From positions 1,899,501-1,963,500 of the forward strand of contig NC_019689.1 in NCBI RefSeq assembly GCF_000317025.1: a stretch of 64,000 bases of DNA, in the 5' to 3' direction. How positions within the stretch are numbered: the first letter of the stretch is position 1; each line of letters begins with the position of its first letter. This DNA comes from Pleurocapsa sp. PCC 7327. GTDB taxonomy: Bacteria > Cyanobacteriota > Cyanobacteriia > Cyanobacteriales > Microcystaceae. The notes under the pieces are model-generated. The model worked only from the letters and a program-made list of their open reading frames with translations, did no database searches and was not told where the DNA came from. Below, one piece after another: positions 45,682-54,186 of this stretch. Both the position numbers and the translations under genes were made by a program.

Positions 45682-46575
45682 TTAGAATCCTAGTTTTTCC
45701 AAAATGGGTTTGGTCGAGACGACGTGGCGATTGAGTCCTAGTTTCTCAGGTTCTATGCCCACTGCCAAAGCCACTAGCTGCGGCAAGTGCAACACTGGCA
45801 AACCCAATTTTTTTCCAATGACCTTTTCAACCTCTGGCTGTCGGGAATCGAGATTGAGATGGCATAGAGGACAAGGGGTTACCATGCAATCCGCACCCGC
45901 TTCAATCGCTTCTTGGATGTGCGCTCCCGCCATTTTGAAGGCTTGGGTGGCAGCGTAACTAGAAAGGGGCCAACCGCAACACTGAGTCCGTCCTCGGTAG
46001 TAAATCGGATTTGCTCCTAGAGTACGAAAGACATTTTCCATCGACTCTGGTTGAAACGGATTATCGAAGGGGATGGATTTCTGCGCCCGTAACAAATAAC
46101 AGCCATAAAACGCCGCGCAATTAAGCCCGCTCAACTTTTTGGTAACCCTTTCCTGTAGCTGTTCGAGTCCATAATCGCCCACCAACGCCCAAAGTAAGTG
46201 TTTGACTTCGCTGGTTCCTCGGTAGGGAGAACAATGTTCTTTTGCCAAAAACTCGTTGACTTGTTCGAGGTAGGCGGGGTTATTCTCCTTCGCTTCCTTA
46301 AGGCGTTCGTCTACGTGACCGATAACTCCTTGGCAGGTGCTGCAATGGGTGAGCAAGGGAAGATTGAGGGATTCAGCTAGGGCAATATTGCGAGCGTTGA
46401 CGGTATCTTCTAGAAGCTGAGAGTCTTCTTTGTAGGTTCCAGAACCGCAACAAGCCGCTTTTTTGAGTTCGACCAATTCAATTCCAAGTGCTTGTGTCAA
46501 AACTGCTGTGGACATATACAGCTCGCGGCAAGCCCCCTGGGCAACACAGCCAGGAAAATAAGCATATCGAAACAT
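45682..46575 (-). CDS. HdrB-like protein with two CCG domains
   Basis: A 297-residue protein of the CoB-CoM heterodisulfide reductase subunit B type. Two cysteine-rich CCG domains (CX31-39CCX35-36CXXC type) are visible: CVAQGACRELYMSTAVLTQALGIELVELKKAACCGSGTY with downstream HCSTCQGV, and CAAFYGCYLLRAQ with TQCCGWPLSS and TPCPLCHLNL. Such domains ligate a noncubane 4Fe-4S pair or a single cluster. In cyanobacteria a homologue has been proposed as a subunit of an archaeal-type succinate dehydrogenase. No SdhA/SdhB gene is in the window, so this is only a family-based suggestion. Confidence 0.88.
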   Translation of the reverse strand: MFRYAYFPGCVAQGACRELYMSTAVLTQALGIELVELKKAACCGSGTYKEDSQLLEDTVNARNIALAESLNLPLLTHCSTCQGVIGHVDERLKEAKENNPAYLEQVNEFLAKEHCSPYRGTSEVKHLLWALVGDYGLEQLQERVTKKLSGLNCAAFYGCYLLRAQKSIPFDNPFQPESMENVFRTLGANPIYYRGRTQCCGWPLSSYAATQAFKMAGAHIQEAIEAGADCMVTPCPLCHLNLDSRQPEVEKVIGKKLGLPVLHLPQLVALAVGIEPEKLGLNRHVVSTKPILEKLGF

Positions 46576-46959
46576 ATTTTAAGGATCCTAACAATAATTT
46601 TTGCGATCGCATCAAACGACTACTTCTATTTTGAGCCTTTAGTTCTGGTAAATGCTGAGTAACTCAGAAAAAATTTATTAATTGAAGAGAACTTTAGTGC
46701 GATCGTTAACGCGGCTTGAGTAGCAATGGCGCGATCTTAATATCAAATCTGGATAACGACCACAAGAATCAGTAGTAACGACTAGCTTGGTCGCGAGCGA
46801 GACGTATGCGCTTACGCGCACGCTACGATGAGCGCACTACAACTATGTATTATTTTATTACTAATTAAACGGAGCCGATACAGTAAAAAGCTGTAAGGTG
46901 GGCGCTTTAGTCTTAATGAAAAGTCCCCACCCTACCGCTAACACTTTCAAAAAATTGAC
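46576..46959. other. 384-base intergenic region with hairpin
   Basis: Contains HIP1 sites, some repeated CG-rich motifs and an inverted repeat at 46895-46936 that likely terminates the deaminase gene transcribed leftward. No gene seen. Confidence 0.45.
46895..46936 (-). terminator. Hairpin downstream of adenosine deaminase-like gene
   Basis: Arms GGTGGGCGCTT and AAGTCCCCACC separated by about 13 bases, 24 bases past the stop of the leftward deaminase-like gene. There is no clear T-run, so a dispersed repeat is the alternative. Confidence 0.4.
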
Positions 46960-48012
46960 TTAGAGCGGCAACAAGCTATCCTCTTCATCTTCTGAGTAAG
47001 TCTCTTGCAGCAACCCCATTAATAGGGTAGCAGGACGCTGACCATAAGGCCAAGCAAAGGCATGACGAAAGGCTGCATCCTGACAAGCTTGTAATTGTTT
47101 GAAATCGATTACGTCTTGCGTGAGCAGATTTTCGTACTCAAATGGCAAACGCACGTTATGCAACCCAGCGTTGTCGGTACAGATGGCAAGATCTACCCCC
47201 GCTTCAAAACAGCGATCGAAGACGACTTTCAGTTCGTATAAACTGTCTAAAGTCCCCGTTTTCAGATAGGTCGTCGGGCAGATTTCCAGACATTGATTAT
47301 ACCGAGCGATTTCTTTTAATAACTCTGGATACAGTAAGGGAATTTGAATGCCGTGTCCGATTCGCATTAAATAGGGAAGCAGTTCGGGATAGCAGCCATC
47401 GGTTGTTTCATAAAGATGACCCGTGGTGTTGAGACCGAGCGATCGCGCGTACTCGTACAATCCGACAAATTCGTCTAATCTTTGGGCATAGTGAGCATCT
47501 CCGCCTGCCACGTCAATCGCGCAGACGTAATCTCTCATGTCGGCTGCTAGATCGACGATTGCTTTATTGACCTCATAGGGTAGCCGCGAGTGCATGCAGA
47601 GAATCTGACTGGTAACAATGGGATACTCTTTTACCTGACTTGCCTTCCCGACAATCTCAACAATGGTTCGCATTTGTTCGATGCGCTCAAATTGGCTGAA
47701 TTTCTCGGAAGTACGCAGATAAGGGGTATAACGCAATTCTAGATACGCCAAATTCTCAAAGATATAGGCTCCCCGAATCAGGCGATAGATAAAGTAAGGC
47801 AGAGTTTGTTCGGTTTGAACGCTTTCTACTAGAGTATGCAATTCTAAATACTCATCTAGAGTATTGCGTTCGCGGGTGTAAAATTCTTCAAACTCTCGAT
47901 ATCGGGGAAATCGCTGCGCTAGCTCGGGACTATGGCGTTGAAAGTATCGCCAGAGAATGCGCGGAACGACAGATCCCCCCAAATGACGGTGTAGATCGGC
48001 ATATAGAGCCAC
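46960..48012 (-). CDS. Adenosine deaminase-like amidohydrolase
   Basis: Amidohydrolase-superfamily TIM barrel of 350 residues. Metal ligand His residues are in the N-terminal ADLHRHLGGS motif, the HLYETTDGCYPE segment gives the next His, and ICTDNAGLHNVRLPFEYE contains the conserved Asp/Asn end. The inserted substrate-gate region (AYIFENLAYLELRYTPYLRTSEKFSQFERIEQM) is normal. EICPTTYLKTGTL mirrors the family's ECP-SN region, with Thr replacing the usual Ser/Asn positions. It could therefore deaminate adenosine or a modified base or nucleoside; the exact substrate is uncertain. Confidence 0.85.
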   Translation of the reverse strand: MALYADLHRHLGGSVVPRILWRYFQRHSPELAQRFPRYREFEEFYTRERNTLDEYLELHTLVESVQTEQTLPYFIYRLIRGAYIFENLAYLELRYTPYLRTSEKFSQFERIEQMRTIVEIVGKASQVKEYPIVTSQILCMHSRLPYEVNKAIVDLAADMRDYVCAIDVAGGDAHYAQRLDEFVGLYEYARSLGLNTTGHLYETTDGCYPELLPYLMRIGHGIQIPLLYPELLKEIARYNQCLEICPTTYLKTGTLDSLYELKVVFDRCFEAGVDLAICTDNAGLHNVRLPFEYENLLTQDVIDFKQLQACQDAAFRHAFAWPYGQRPATLLMGLLQETYSEDEEDSLLPL

Positions 48013-48224
48013 AGAAACCTCCCTCTGTTATTGATTCAATCTCAGCTAATGGTTTCAATAGATGGGAACTGCAAAAATTGACTTTGAAACCAGTACTTTG
48101 GCGATCGCAGAAATTTCCGCATTACAATACGGAACTAGGATCTTGAGTTCTCAAAATACAAATTTATTAAATCTTAACAAGAATTTGGCAATCGCAAGTG
48201 CTGGCTTCTATCTTTATTTTCCTG

Positions 48225-51200
48225 TTATTCTTCCACGGCACTGCCTTTCTTGAGCAAGACTTCCCCAGCAATCAAGCGCTTGGCTGCATCTAGCAAAACT
48301 TCTTCAATATAAGGCTTGACAAAGTATCCTTTAGCACCCTTCTCGGCAGCTAAGTTTTGCATTTTTTGGGCGCCACGAGACGTGATCATCGCCATGGGGA
48401 TAGCAGAGAGCTTTTCATCTTCCTGAAGGCGCGATAGCAGTTCCAAGCCATTCATCCTCGGCATTTCGATATCGCACAAAATCAAGTCGCAAGGCAAACC
48501 CCCGCGAAGTTTTTCCCACGCTTCTTGACCGTCGCGGGCTGGTTCGACTCGGTATCCAGCTTTATTAAAGGTCATTGAGAGCATCTCGCGCACCATTACC
48601 GAATCGTCCACAATCAGAACCAAATTTTCAGATTTGGCAGAACGAGGCTCTATGGTCGAAAGTCCAGGGAAAGAAACTTCTGCCTCAGAGAAATTGTCCG
48701 CTGCTGGATTGCTCGCCCTGGGGGTCTTGGTACTGCCAGGGAGCAAGACTTCTCCTTTGAGCATTCTGGCTGCTGCATCGAGCAAGTCTTTTTCAGTGTA
48801 AGGCTTGGTAAAATAGCCGCTAGCCCCCAATTTAGCTGCCACCGTTCGATGTCGCTGAGCGCCGCGAGAGGTGAGCAGGGCAAGAGGAATCTCTGAGAGT
48901 CTCGCATCTTGCTGGAGGTGAGACAGTAGCTCTAACCCGTTCATTCTCGGCATTTCGATATCACAGAAGACAATATCGCAGGGCAAACCGGATTGCAGTT
49001 TTTCTAAAGCTTCCTGGCCGTCGCGGGCTTGCTCTACTCGATAGCCGGCTTTACTGAAGCTGAGCGATAATAACTGGCGAACAGTAATCGAGTCGTCCAC
49101 GATGAGTACGGTAGGTTCGCTTCTGACTCCTTCTTCTTGAATCGGGACGTAGGTCTTCTTCCACAGACTGCCGCTGCTGTCTGTCCGCATCCGTCCTTGA
49201 GCGATTTCGATCAGTTCGAGAACGTCGCCGATGGGCATAACGCTTCCATCCCCCAATACGGTAGCTCCGGCGATGCCAGCCGGTTTGGGAATGGGACCTT
49301 CGATTTGTTTAATAACGATTTCTTGCTCTCCAATCGCCCGATCGATTTGCAGGGCTAGCAAGTTACCTGCGCTGCGAAGCACGACAATCGAAAGTAGCTC
49401 TTCTGGTGGCTTGTTGGCGTAGGAAGCTCGGCGACTGGCTTGACGATTGTAATTGAGCAGCTCGCTCAGGCGATAGATCGGCAATTCCATCTCGCGCCAG
49501 CGAATGCATTTGCGTCCTTCTTCATCAGTAAACAGCTCGCTGGGCGAGTAATCTTTCGTGTCTTCTACCCCATCGATGGGGAAGGCAATTCGCGATCGCT
49601 CGCTCTCACAACACAGTGCTTTACAAATACTCAGCGTCAAGGGCAAGCGAATGGTAAAGGTAGTTCCCTTGCCGATGGCAGAGTCAATGCTGACCGTTCC
49701 GCGAATTTCGCTGAGGTTGGTGTAAACCACGTCTAGACCGACACCTCTGCCCGCAAAGTCATCGGCTTTGTCTTTGGTACTAAAGCCGGGGTGAAAGAGG
49801 AAATCGTAGACTTCCTGCTTAGATAAAGTTCTCGCCTGTGCCTGGGTAATCAGACCTTTTTCAATCGCTTTGAATTTGACTCTTTCTGGATTGATGCCCG
49901 CGCCGTCGTCGGAGACGGTGATTACGGTTTGGTTTCCTTGAATAAAGGCGCGAACGGTGACGCGACCTTCGGGGGGTTTGCCATTTTTGATCCGTTCTTC
50001 AGGGGTTTCGATCCCGTGGGCGATCGCGTTATTGACCAGGTGCGTCATCGGGTTATACAGTTGCTCGAGGATCATCTTGTCGATCAAGACATCCTTGCCC
50101 TCGACGTATAACTTCGCCTGTTTATTAAGCCGCATGGAAACTTCCCGAATGGCACGAGGCAAGCGATCTGCCGTTTGAGCAAAGGGCACCATTCTGGATT
50201 TGGTCATTCCTTCTTGCAGTTGGGTCGTGACTTGCCGCAGCGTTCGCGTTACTTGGTCGGTATCGTCTACGAGAAACTGAATGTCCGAAGTGGATTCTCT
50301 GATGCGGACGATTAGCTCGATCATCTCCTGCGAGAGGAGGTGGAAGCCCGTGAAACGATCTATCTCTAGAGCGTCTAACTCGCGATCGATTGGGTAGCTC
50401 GCGTTGCCGCTAGACGCGTCCGCGTTAGAGGTTGGAAAGGCATTAGAGCCAGAGCCGGCAAAGGAGTTATTTTGATTGCGGCTGGCCAGCAGAGCGCCCT
50501 CTAGGAGAGTTCGCTCGTAAAGATCGTGCATTCTCGCGCCCATCTCGCTCAGCGCCTGCACCTGATTGAGCAAATTATCCAAAGATTGCCGCAAGCGTTC
50601 CTGGTCGTCTTCTAAGGCGTTTCGTTTGACGACCAATTCCCCGATGAGGTTGCTGAGATTGTCCAGTTGCTTGACGGGCACCCGCATGGTCTGATCGAAG
50701 AGTTTTGCCTTGGGTACGCGGGTGCGGGCTTGTAGGCGCGGGGCTATGCTAGCAGGTTGAGCCGCAGGGGATGGGCTTATCGTTCCCTCTGCTTTTTCTA
50801 ACAGTTTTTCTAAATCTTGGAATTCATCGTCCGACCTATTGTTTTTGTTGCTCGGTGAAGGATCGTTCATGGTGGCTGGAAAATCGCCGAGCACCGCTTC
50901 TAAATCCTCAAAAATATTTGGCTCTAGGGTTCTGCTAGCAGAGGCAGTTGTCGGTTCTTCGAGCAGGGCTGCTAAGTCATCAAGATCGGATTCGCCTAAC
51001 GCTAGCGATTCTTCCTCCGTAACTGGCGTTGGTGCGGGTATGGCAGGCGAATCCCCAGCGGTCGGAGAGTAAGTTTCTTCGAGATCGTCTCCAGCTAATA
51101 ACTGTTTGAGTTCGTCCCAATCGCTCGATTGCGGAGTTGTATTGGTATCATCGGCGACATTGCCATCGAAAGATTCCTCAGAAAGGAAAGTAGCTAGCTC

Positions 51201-51665
51201 GTCGTCTAAGGAAGGCGACTCAGCGGCGATGGGTTGGACAGAATTTCCATCGAAAGATTCTTCGGAAAGGAAGGTGGCTAGCTCGTCGTTTAGAAAATCC
51301 GATGCAGAAGTTGTTACATTTTCTTGACTCTGGGTTTCTGGAGCGGAGAAGTCAAGCCATCGATCGCGCTCTGGCGAAGACGAGCGATCTTCTTTCCAGG
51401 ACAAGTCTTCGCTAAAGATCTTGCTGATTTCATCGTCCGATGGCAGCTCTGAGAAAGTGATTCGGTCTGGGAGGTTGTCCGATAGCATGCCAGAATCGGT
51501 TGAGTCTGTCGAGAAATCTTCATTAAACAAACTCCCGAAGTCATCCAAGCTGCCGTTGGCAGATGCTGAAGTCGGGCTATCTTCTAAGTTGTCGAGAAGT
51601 TCGGCAATTTCTCGATCGCCTAGGAAGTTGTCGGCTCGATCGTTTTGTTTTGGGTCGCGGCTCAT
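48225..51665 (-). CDS. CheA-like hybrid histidine kinase lacking Hpt, with two receiver domains
   Basis: 1146 residues. I take ATG 51665 (MSRDPKQNDRAD) after AGGACAAAG rather than an upstream TTG. The first ~330 residues are acidic, Ser-rich and contain no His, so the P1 Hpt domain of CheA is missing. They hold six or so DELxxLL-type motifs, two within near-identical DDELATFLSEESFDGN copies. Then come a dimerisation region (VPVKQLDNLSNLIGELVVKR), the HATPase (LVNNAIAHGIETPEER, VSDDGAGIN, FAGRGVGLDVVYTNL), a CheW-like domain, and two homologous receivers, each with a VDDS site and CDIEMPRMNGLELL. This architecture is that of PilL-C-type proteins of cyanobacterial pilus/taxis systems, whose Hpt is on a separate protein. 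It probably controls pili or phototaxis. Confidence 0.9.
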   Translation of the reverse strand: MSRDPKQNDRADNFLGDREIAELLDNLEDSPTSASANGSLDDFGSLFNEDFSTDSTDSGMLSDNLPDRITFSELPSDDEISKIFSEDLSWKEDRSSSPERDRWLDFSAPETQSQENVTTSASDFLNDELATFLSEESFDGNSVQPIAAESPSLDDELATFLSEESFDGNVADDTNTTPQSSDWDELKQLLAGDDLEETYSPTAGDSPAIPAPTPVTEEESLALGESDLDDLAALLEEPTTASASRTLEPNIFEDLEAVLGDFPATMNDPSPSNKNNRSDDEFQDLEKLLEKAEGTISPSPAAQPASIAPRLQARTRVPKAKLFDQTMRVPVKQLDNLSNLIGELVVKRNALEDDQERLRQSLDNLLNQVQALSEMGARMHDLYERTLLEGALLASRNQNNSFAGSGSNAFPTSNADASSGNASYPIDRELDALEIDRFTGFHLLSQEMIELIVRIRESTSDIQFLVDDTDQVTRTLRQVTTQLQEGMTKSRMVPFAQTADRLPRAIREVSMRLNKQAKLYVEGKDVLIDKMILEQLYNPMTHLVNNAIAHGIETPEERIKNGKPPEGRVTVRAFIQGNQTVITVSDDGAGINPERVKFKAIEKGLITQAQARTLSKQEVYDFLFHPGFSTKDKADDFAGRGVGLDVVYTNLSEIRGTVSIDSAIGKGTTFTIRLPLTLSICKALCCESERSRIAFPIDGVEDTKDYSPSELFTDEEGRKCIRWREMELPIYRLSELLNYNRQASRRASYANKPPEELLSIVVLRSAGNLLALQIDRAIGEQEIVIKQIEGPIPKPAGIAGATVLGDGSVMPIGDVLELIEIAQGRMRTDSSGSLWKKTYVPIQEEGVRSEPTVLIVDDSITVRQLLSLSFSKAGYRVEQARDGQEALEKLQSGLPCDIVFCDIEMPRMNGLELLSHLQQDARLSEIPLALLTSRGAQRHRTVAAKLGASGYFTKPYTEKDLLDAAARMLKGEVLLPGSTKTPRASNPAADNFSEAEVSFPGLSTIEPRSAKSENLVLIVDDSVMVREMLSMTFNKAGYRVEPARDGQEAWEKLRGGLPCDLILCDIEMPRMNGLELLSRLQEDEKLSAIPMAMITSRGAQKMQNLAAEKGAKGYFVKPYIEEVLLDAAKRLIAGEVLLKKGSAVEE
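51161..51293 (-). repeat. Internal coding repeat encoding DDELATFLSEESFDGN
   Basis: Two near-identical DNA blocks of about 50 bases at 51161-51211 and 51244-51293 inside the CheA-like gene, producing the duplicated acidic segment. Differences are few. Confidence 0.8.
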
Positions 51666-51699
51666 AGGTCTTTGTCCTGGCAAGTTGGCTGAAGGTCAA

Positions 51700-51960
51700 C
51701 TAATAATAGAAAGTAAATAAGATGCATGCAAGGATTTCGTTTACTTGTTTTTGTATAGTTTGGATTCTTCGTTCGGCAAAAGCTCGATGGAAAGCGTCGC
51801 AGTTGGCGATCGCTTGTTTAACGTTTTTTAATACTAATAATTTAACGCGATCGGACGGTTTGGCTTTTTTCTCCATCTGCCGAGCAATGGCCAGAGGATA
51901 GCCATTGCCGCCCGATAGCTGGCTGAAAGTGTTACGGTTAGGGAAGTCTTCGCGTTTCAC
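51700..51960 (-). CDS. Hypothetical protein, weakly supported
   Basis: 86 residues from GTG 51960. GGAG lies directly against the GTG, too close to act as a normal ribosome-binding site for it. The segment EKKAKPSDRVKLLVLKNVKQAIANCDAFHRAFAERRIQTIQKQVNEI is a credible charged helix, and the N-terminus, NRNTFSQLSGGNGYPLAIARQM, is protein-like. It precedes the CheA-like gene on the same strand. No family is recognised; it might be a real small gene or a chance frame. Confidence 0.35.
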   Translation of the reverse strand: MKREDFPNRNTFSQLSGGNGYPLAIARQMEKKAKPSDRVKLLVLKNVKQAIANCDAFHRAFAERRIQTIQKQVNEILACILFTFYY

Positions 51961-53085
51961 TCCTTAATTTACTCTCGCCTTTGACGGTTATCTACAGTCA
52001 ATGTACCCAATATTTGTCTCAGAAATACAATCTTGAATATATTTCTAGTACATTTTGGCAACTAATTTCTTGACATCCTCCCGCCGCTAAATCAGAGATT
52101 GTAGCGAGGGATTCCTAAACCTCACGATTTAGGTTTCTGTTTCCTTCCCTTACGGGTTTTGCTCAATTGCCCTTTAGAGCTATGTCTATCAGGTCTTACA
52201 CTCGATCCACAGACTGTCACGACGAGTCCCGCCGCCAAAATATTACGACTGGCGTTGATGTCTCGATCGTGGGTAGTCCCACATTCCGGACAAGACCACT
52301 CTCTGATGCTCAACGGCAGCTTATCAATTACAAAACCGCAGTTCCCACACCGTTTACTCGATGGGAAAAAGCGGTCAATCTTTACCAGTTCTCGACCATA
52401 CCACTGGCATTTATATTCGAGTTGTCGAACCAGTTCACCCCACCCCGCATCACTAATGCTGCGTGCAAGAGAACGGTTTTTAACCATATTGGGCATAGCC
52501 AAATCCTCAACCGCAATCACTTGGTTTTCGCGTACCAGTTGAGCTGTCAGCTTATGCAGAAAATCCTTTCTAGAATCAGCAATTTTAGCTTGAATTCTAG
52601 CCACAGCAATTCTTGCTTTCTCTCTATTCTTAGAACCTTTTTGTCTTCTAGAAAGAGTCTTTTGTGCTGCTCTAAGTTTTCGGTATTTGTTGTTGAAATG
52701 CTTGGGGTTGGTAATTTTTTCCCCGTCGCTGGTAGTAATCAAGCTAGTCAAACCAGCATCCAAACCAATATTTTTAATAGTTGGGTGCAGTGGCTTCACT
52801 GTTGGGTCATTAACCAAACATTAACCAAAAAAGAAACAAACCAACGTCCAGAAGGATCGAGCTTGACCGTCACAGTAGACGGGTCACAACTAACGGGAAA
52901 ATATCTACTCCAAACAATATTCAAAGGTTCTTTGCATTTAGCCAACCACAGTTTGCCGTCCTTGTATTTAAAAGCAGACTTGGTAAACTCTATCGAACCG
53001 CCGTGACGTTTTTTCTTAAACCGAGGATACTTAGCTCTTTTACCCCAGAAGTTAGCAAAAGCTTTTTGCAAATGCCGCAAGCATT

Positions 53086-54005
53086 AGACCTCCAGCAAAA
53101 GTCAGAGTAAGTTAGGTAAAATAAAACCAAATTACAATTCGAGTTATGACTTACTCTCAAGTAAAAAATTTAAAACCGACAGAGTTTAAACGGCTTTGTG
53201 GAGTATATCCAGAGACGTTTAAAGAGATGGTAAAAGTTCTAGAAGCCGAAAAAGTCTTACAAAAAAAACAGGACGACCAAATAAATTAAGCGCAGAAGAC
53301 CAAATCTTAATGACTCTTGAATATTGGCGAGAGTATCGCACCTATTTTCATATCGGAACTAGCTGGGGAATAAACGAGACAACGGCTTTACGAATCACCA
53401 GAAAAGTAGAAGATATTTTAATGAAATCGGGACTTTTCAATCTGCCTGGGAAAAAAGCTGTTCAACCCCAAAATACAGAAATTGAAATTGTCGTAGTAGA
53501 TGTAGCAGAACATGAAATAGAAAGACCGAAAAAAACAAAAAGCTTACTACAGTGGTCGGCAAAAGTGTCACACGATAAAATCGCAAGTTTTAGCTGACGC
53601 AAAAACGAGACAAATTCTTTGTATTGCTCATGAGAAGGGAAAAAGTCATGATTTTAAGATTTGGAAAAATAGTAAAATAGGAATCGAACAACAGATAGAA
53701 TGTTTGGCTGATAAAGGATATCAAGGAATTCAGAAACTTCATCCCAACAGTAGAATTCCCAACAAAAAAAGCGCAATCAACAGTTAAGTCTAGAGCAAAA
53801 GAAGTTTAATCGTAAGTTAGCAAGTGAAAGGATTGTAATTGAAAATATTCATCGCAGTCTAAAAATATTCAGAATTCTTTCAAGTCGATATCGCAACCGA
53901 AGAAGACGGTTTGGGTTGAGATTTAATTTGATTGCTGGCATTTATAATTATGAACTTCTTTCCCACTCCAATTATGCGATCGCGTAACACTTTTGCAGGA
54001 GGTCT
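53086..54005. mobile_element. IS5-family (ISL2 group-like) insertion sequence
   Basis: A 920-bp element with imperfect terminal inverted repeats: left AGACCTCCAGCAAAAGT, right end reading AGACCTCCTGCAAAAGT on the other strand. ATT flanks both sides as a 3-bp target duplication, matching the ANT targets of the ISL2 group. It sits inside tnpB and removing it rejoins the TnpB frame (QQC-LRHLQKAF). It carries a single broken transposase gene. Confidence 0.85.
53146..53987 (+). pseudogene. IS5-family DDE transposase, multiply frameshifted
   Basis: Transposase remnant reading MTYSQVKNLKPTEFKRLCGVYPETFKEMVKVLEAEKVLQ, then TGRPNKLSAEDQILMTLEYWREYRTYFHIGTSWGINETTALRITRKVE, then CHTIKSQVLADAKTRQILCIAHEKGKSHDFKIW, then LSLEQKKFNRKLASERIVIENIHRSLKIFRILSSRYRNRRRRFGLRFNLIAGIYNYEL. 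The first frame change is at an A8 run (about 53261) needing -1, possibly a programmed slippage site. The others, at about 53533 (extra A) and about 53775, appear to be decay. Asp in the VVVD segment, Asp in ADKGYQG and Glu in RIVIEN mark the DDE triad. Confidence 0.85.
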
Positions 54006-54186
54006 ATTGTTGCAAGGGGACACAGCTGACATTATTATGGAGGACTCGGCATTGCTAAGGGGCTGTGTGCGGAACCACTTCCGCACTTTAAAAGCCCCGT
54101 CTTGCCGCTAACCCTCGACGGGTCTAGCGGGAGTCTCCTGCCGAGAAACTAGATGAAAAAAGAGTCAGGGGCATGAAGTTTTTCGC

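Larger units (their letters stand above)
52122..54054 (-). pseudogene. TnpB RNA-guided nuclease, disrupted
   Basis: TnpB, the transposon-encoded OMEGA nuclease ancestral to Cas12. The C-terminal part in 52122-52817 is intact: RuvC-I Asp in NIGLDAGLTS, RuvC-II Glu in IAVEDLAMPNM, zinc-finger CGNCG / CPECG and the last Asp in HDRDINASRN. The middle part (53080-52796: GKRAKYPRFKKKRHGG) is one frame off because of an 11-base tandem duplication of TTGGTTAATG(T) at about 52812-52833. The N-terminal piece SCVPLQQC lies beyond the inserted IS at 54006-54054, and an in-frame TAG at 54055 replaces the first ~75 residues. It is therefore non-functional as annotated. Confidence 0.85.
52070..54150. mobile_element. 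Solitary TnpB-type (IS605/IS1341-like) element split by a second IS
   Basis: Left (RE-like) boundary about 52070, beginning TTGACATCCTCCCGCC. This is followed by the hairpin CCTAAA.../...TTTAGG at 52114-52133, which overlaps the tnpB stop and corresponds to the omega-RNA-bearing right end. The opposite end is less clear and lies about 54060-54150, where a GTGCGGAA/TTCCGCAC hairpin and CGGGAGTCTCC motif occur. tnpA is absent, as in IS1341-type elements. An IS5-family element is inserted at 53086-54005. The element is a degraded, nested mobile region. Exact ends need alignment with intact copies. Confidence 0.75.

Noticed and set aside
48062-48253. 63-residue plus-strand open frame
   Set aside because: Its end overlaps the 3' end of the CheA-like gene on the opposite strand and it lacks a ribosome-binding site and family character.
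53086-54005. Complete, active insertion sequence
   Set aside because: The transposase has at least two frame changes beyond the possible programmed A8 site, so it cannot be active as read.
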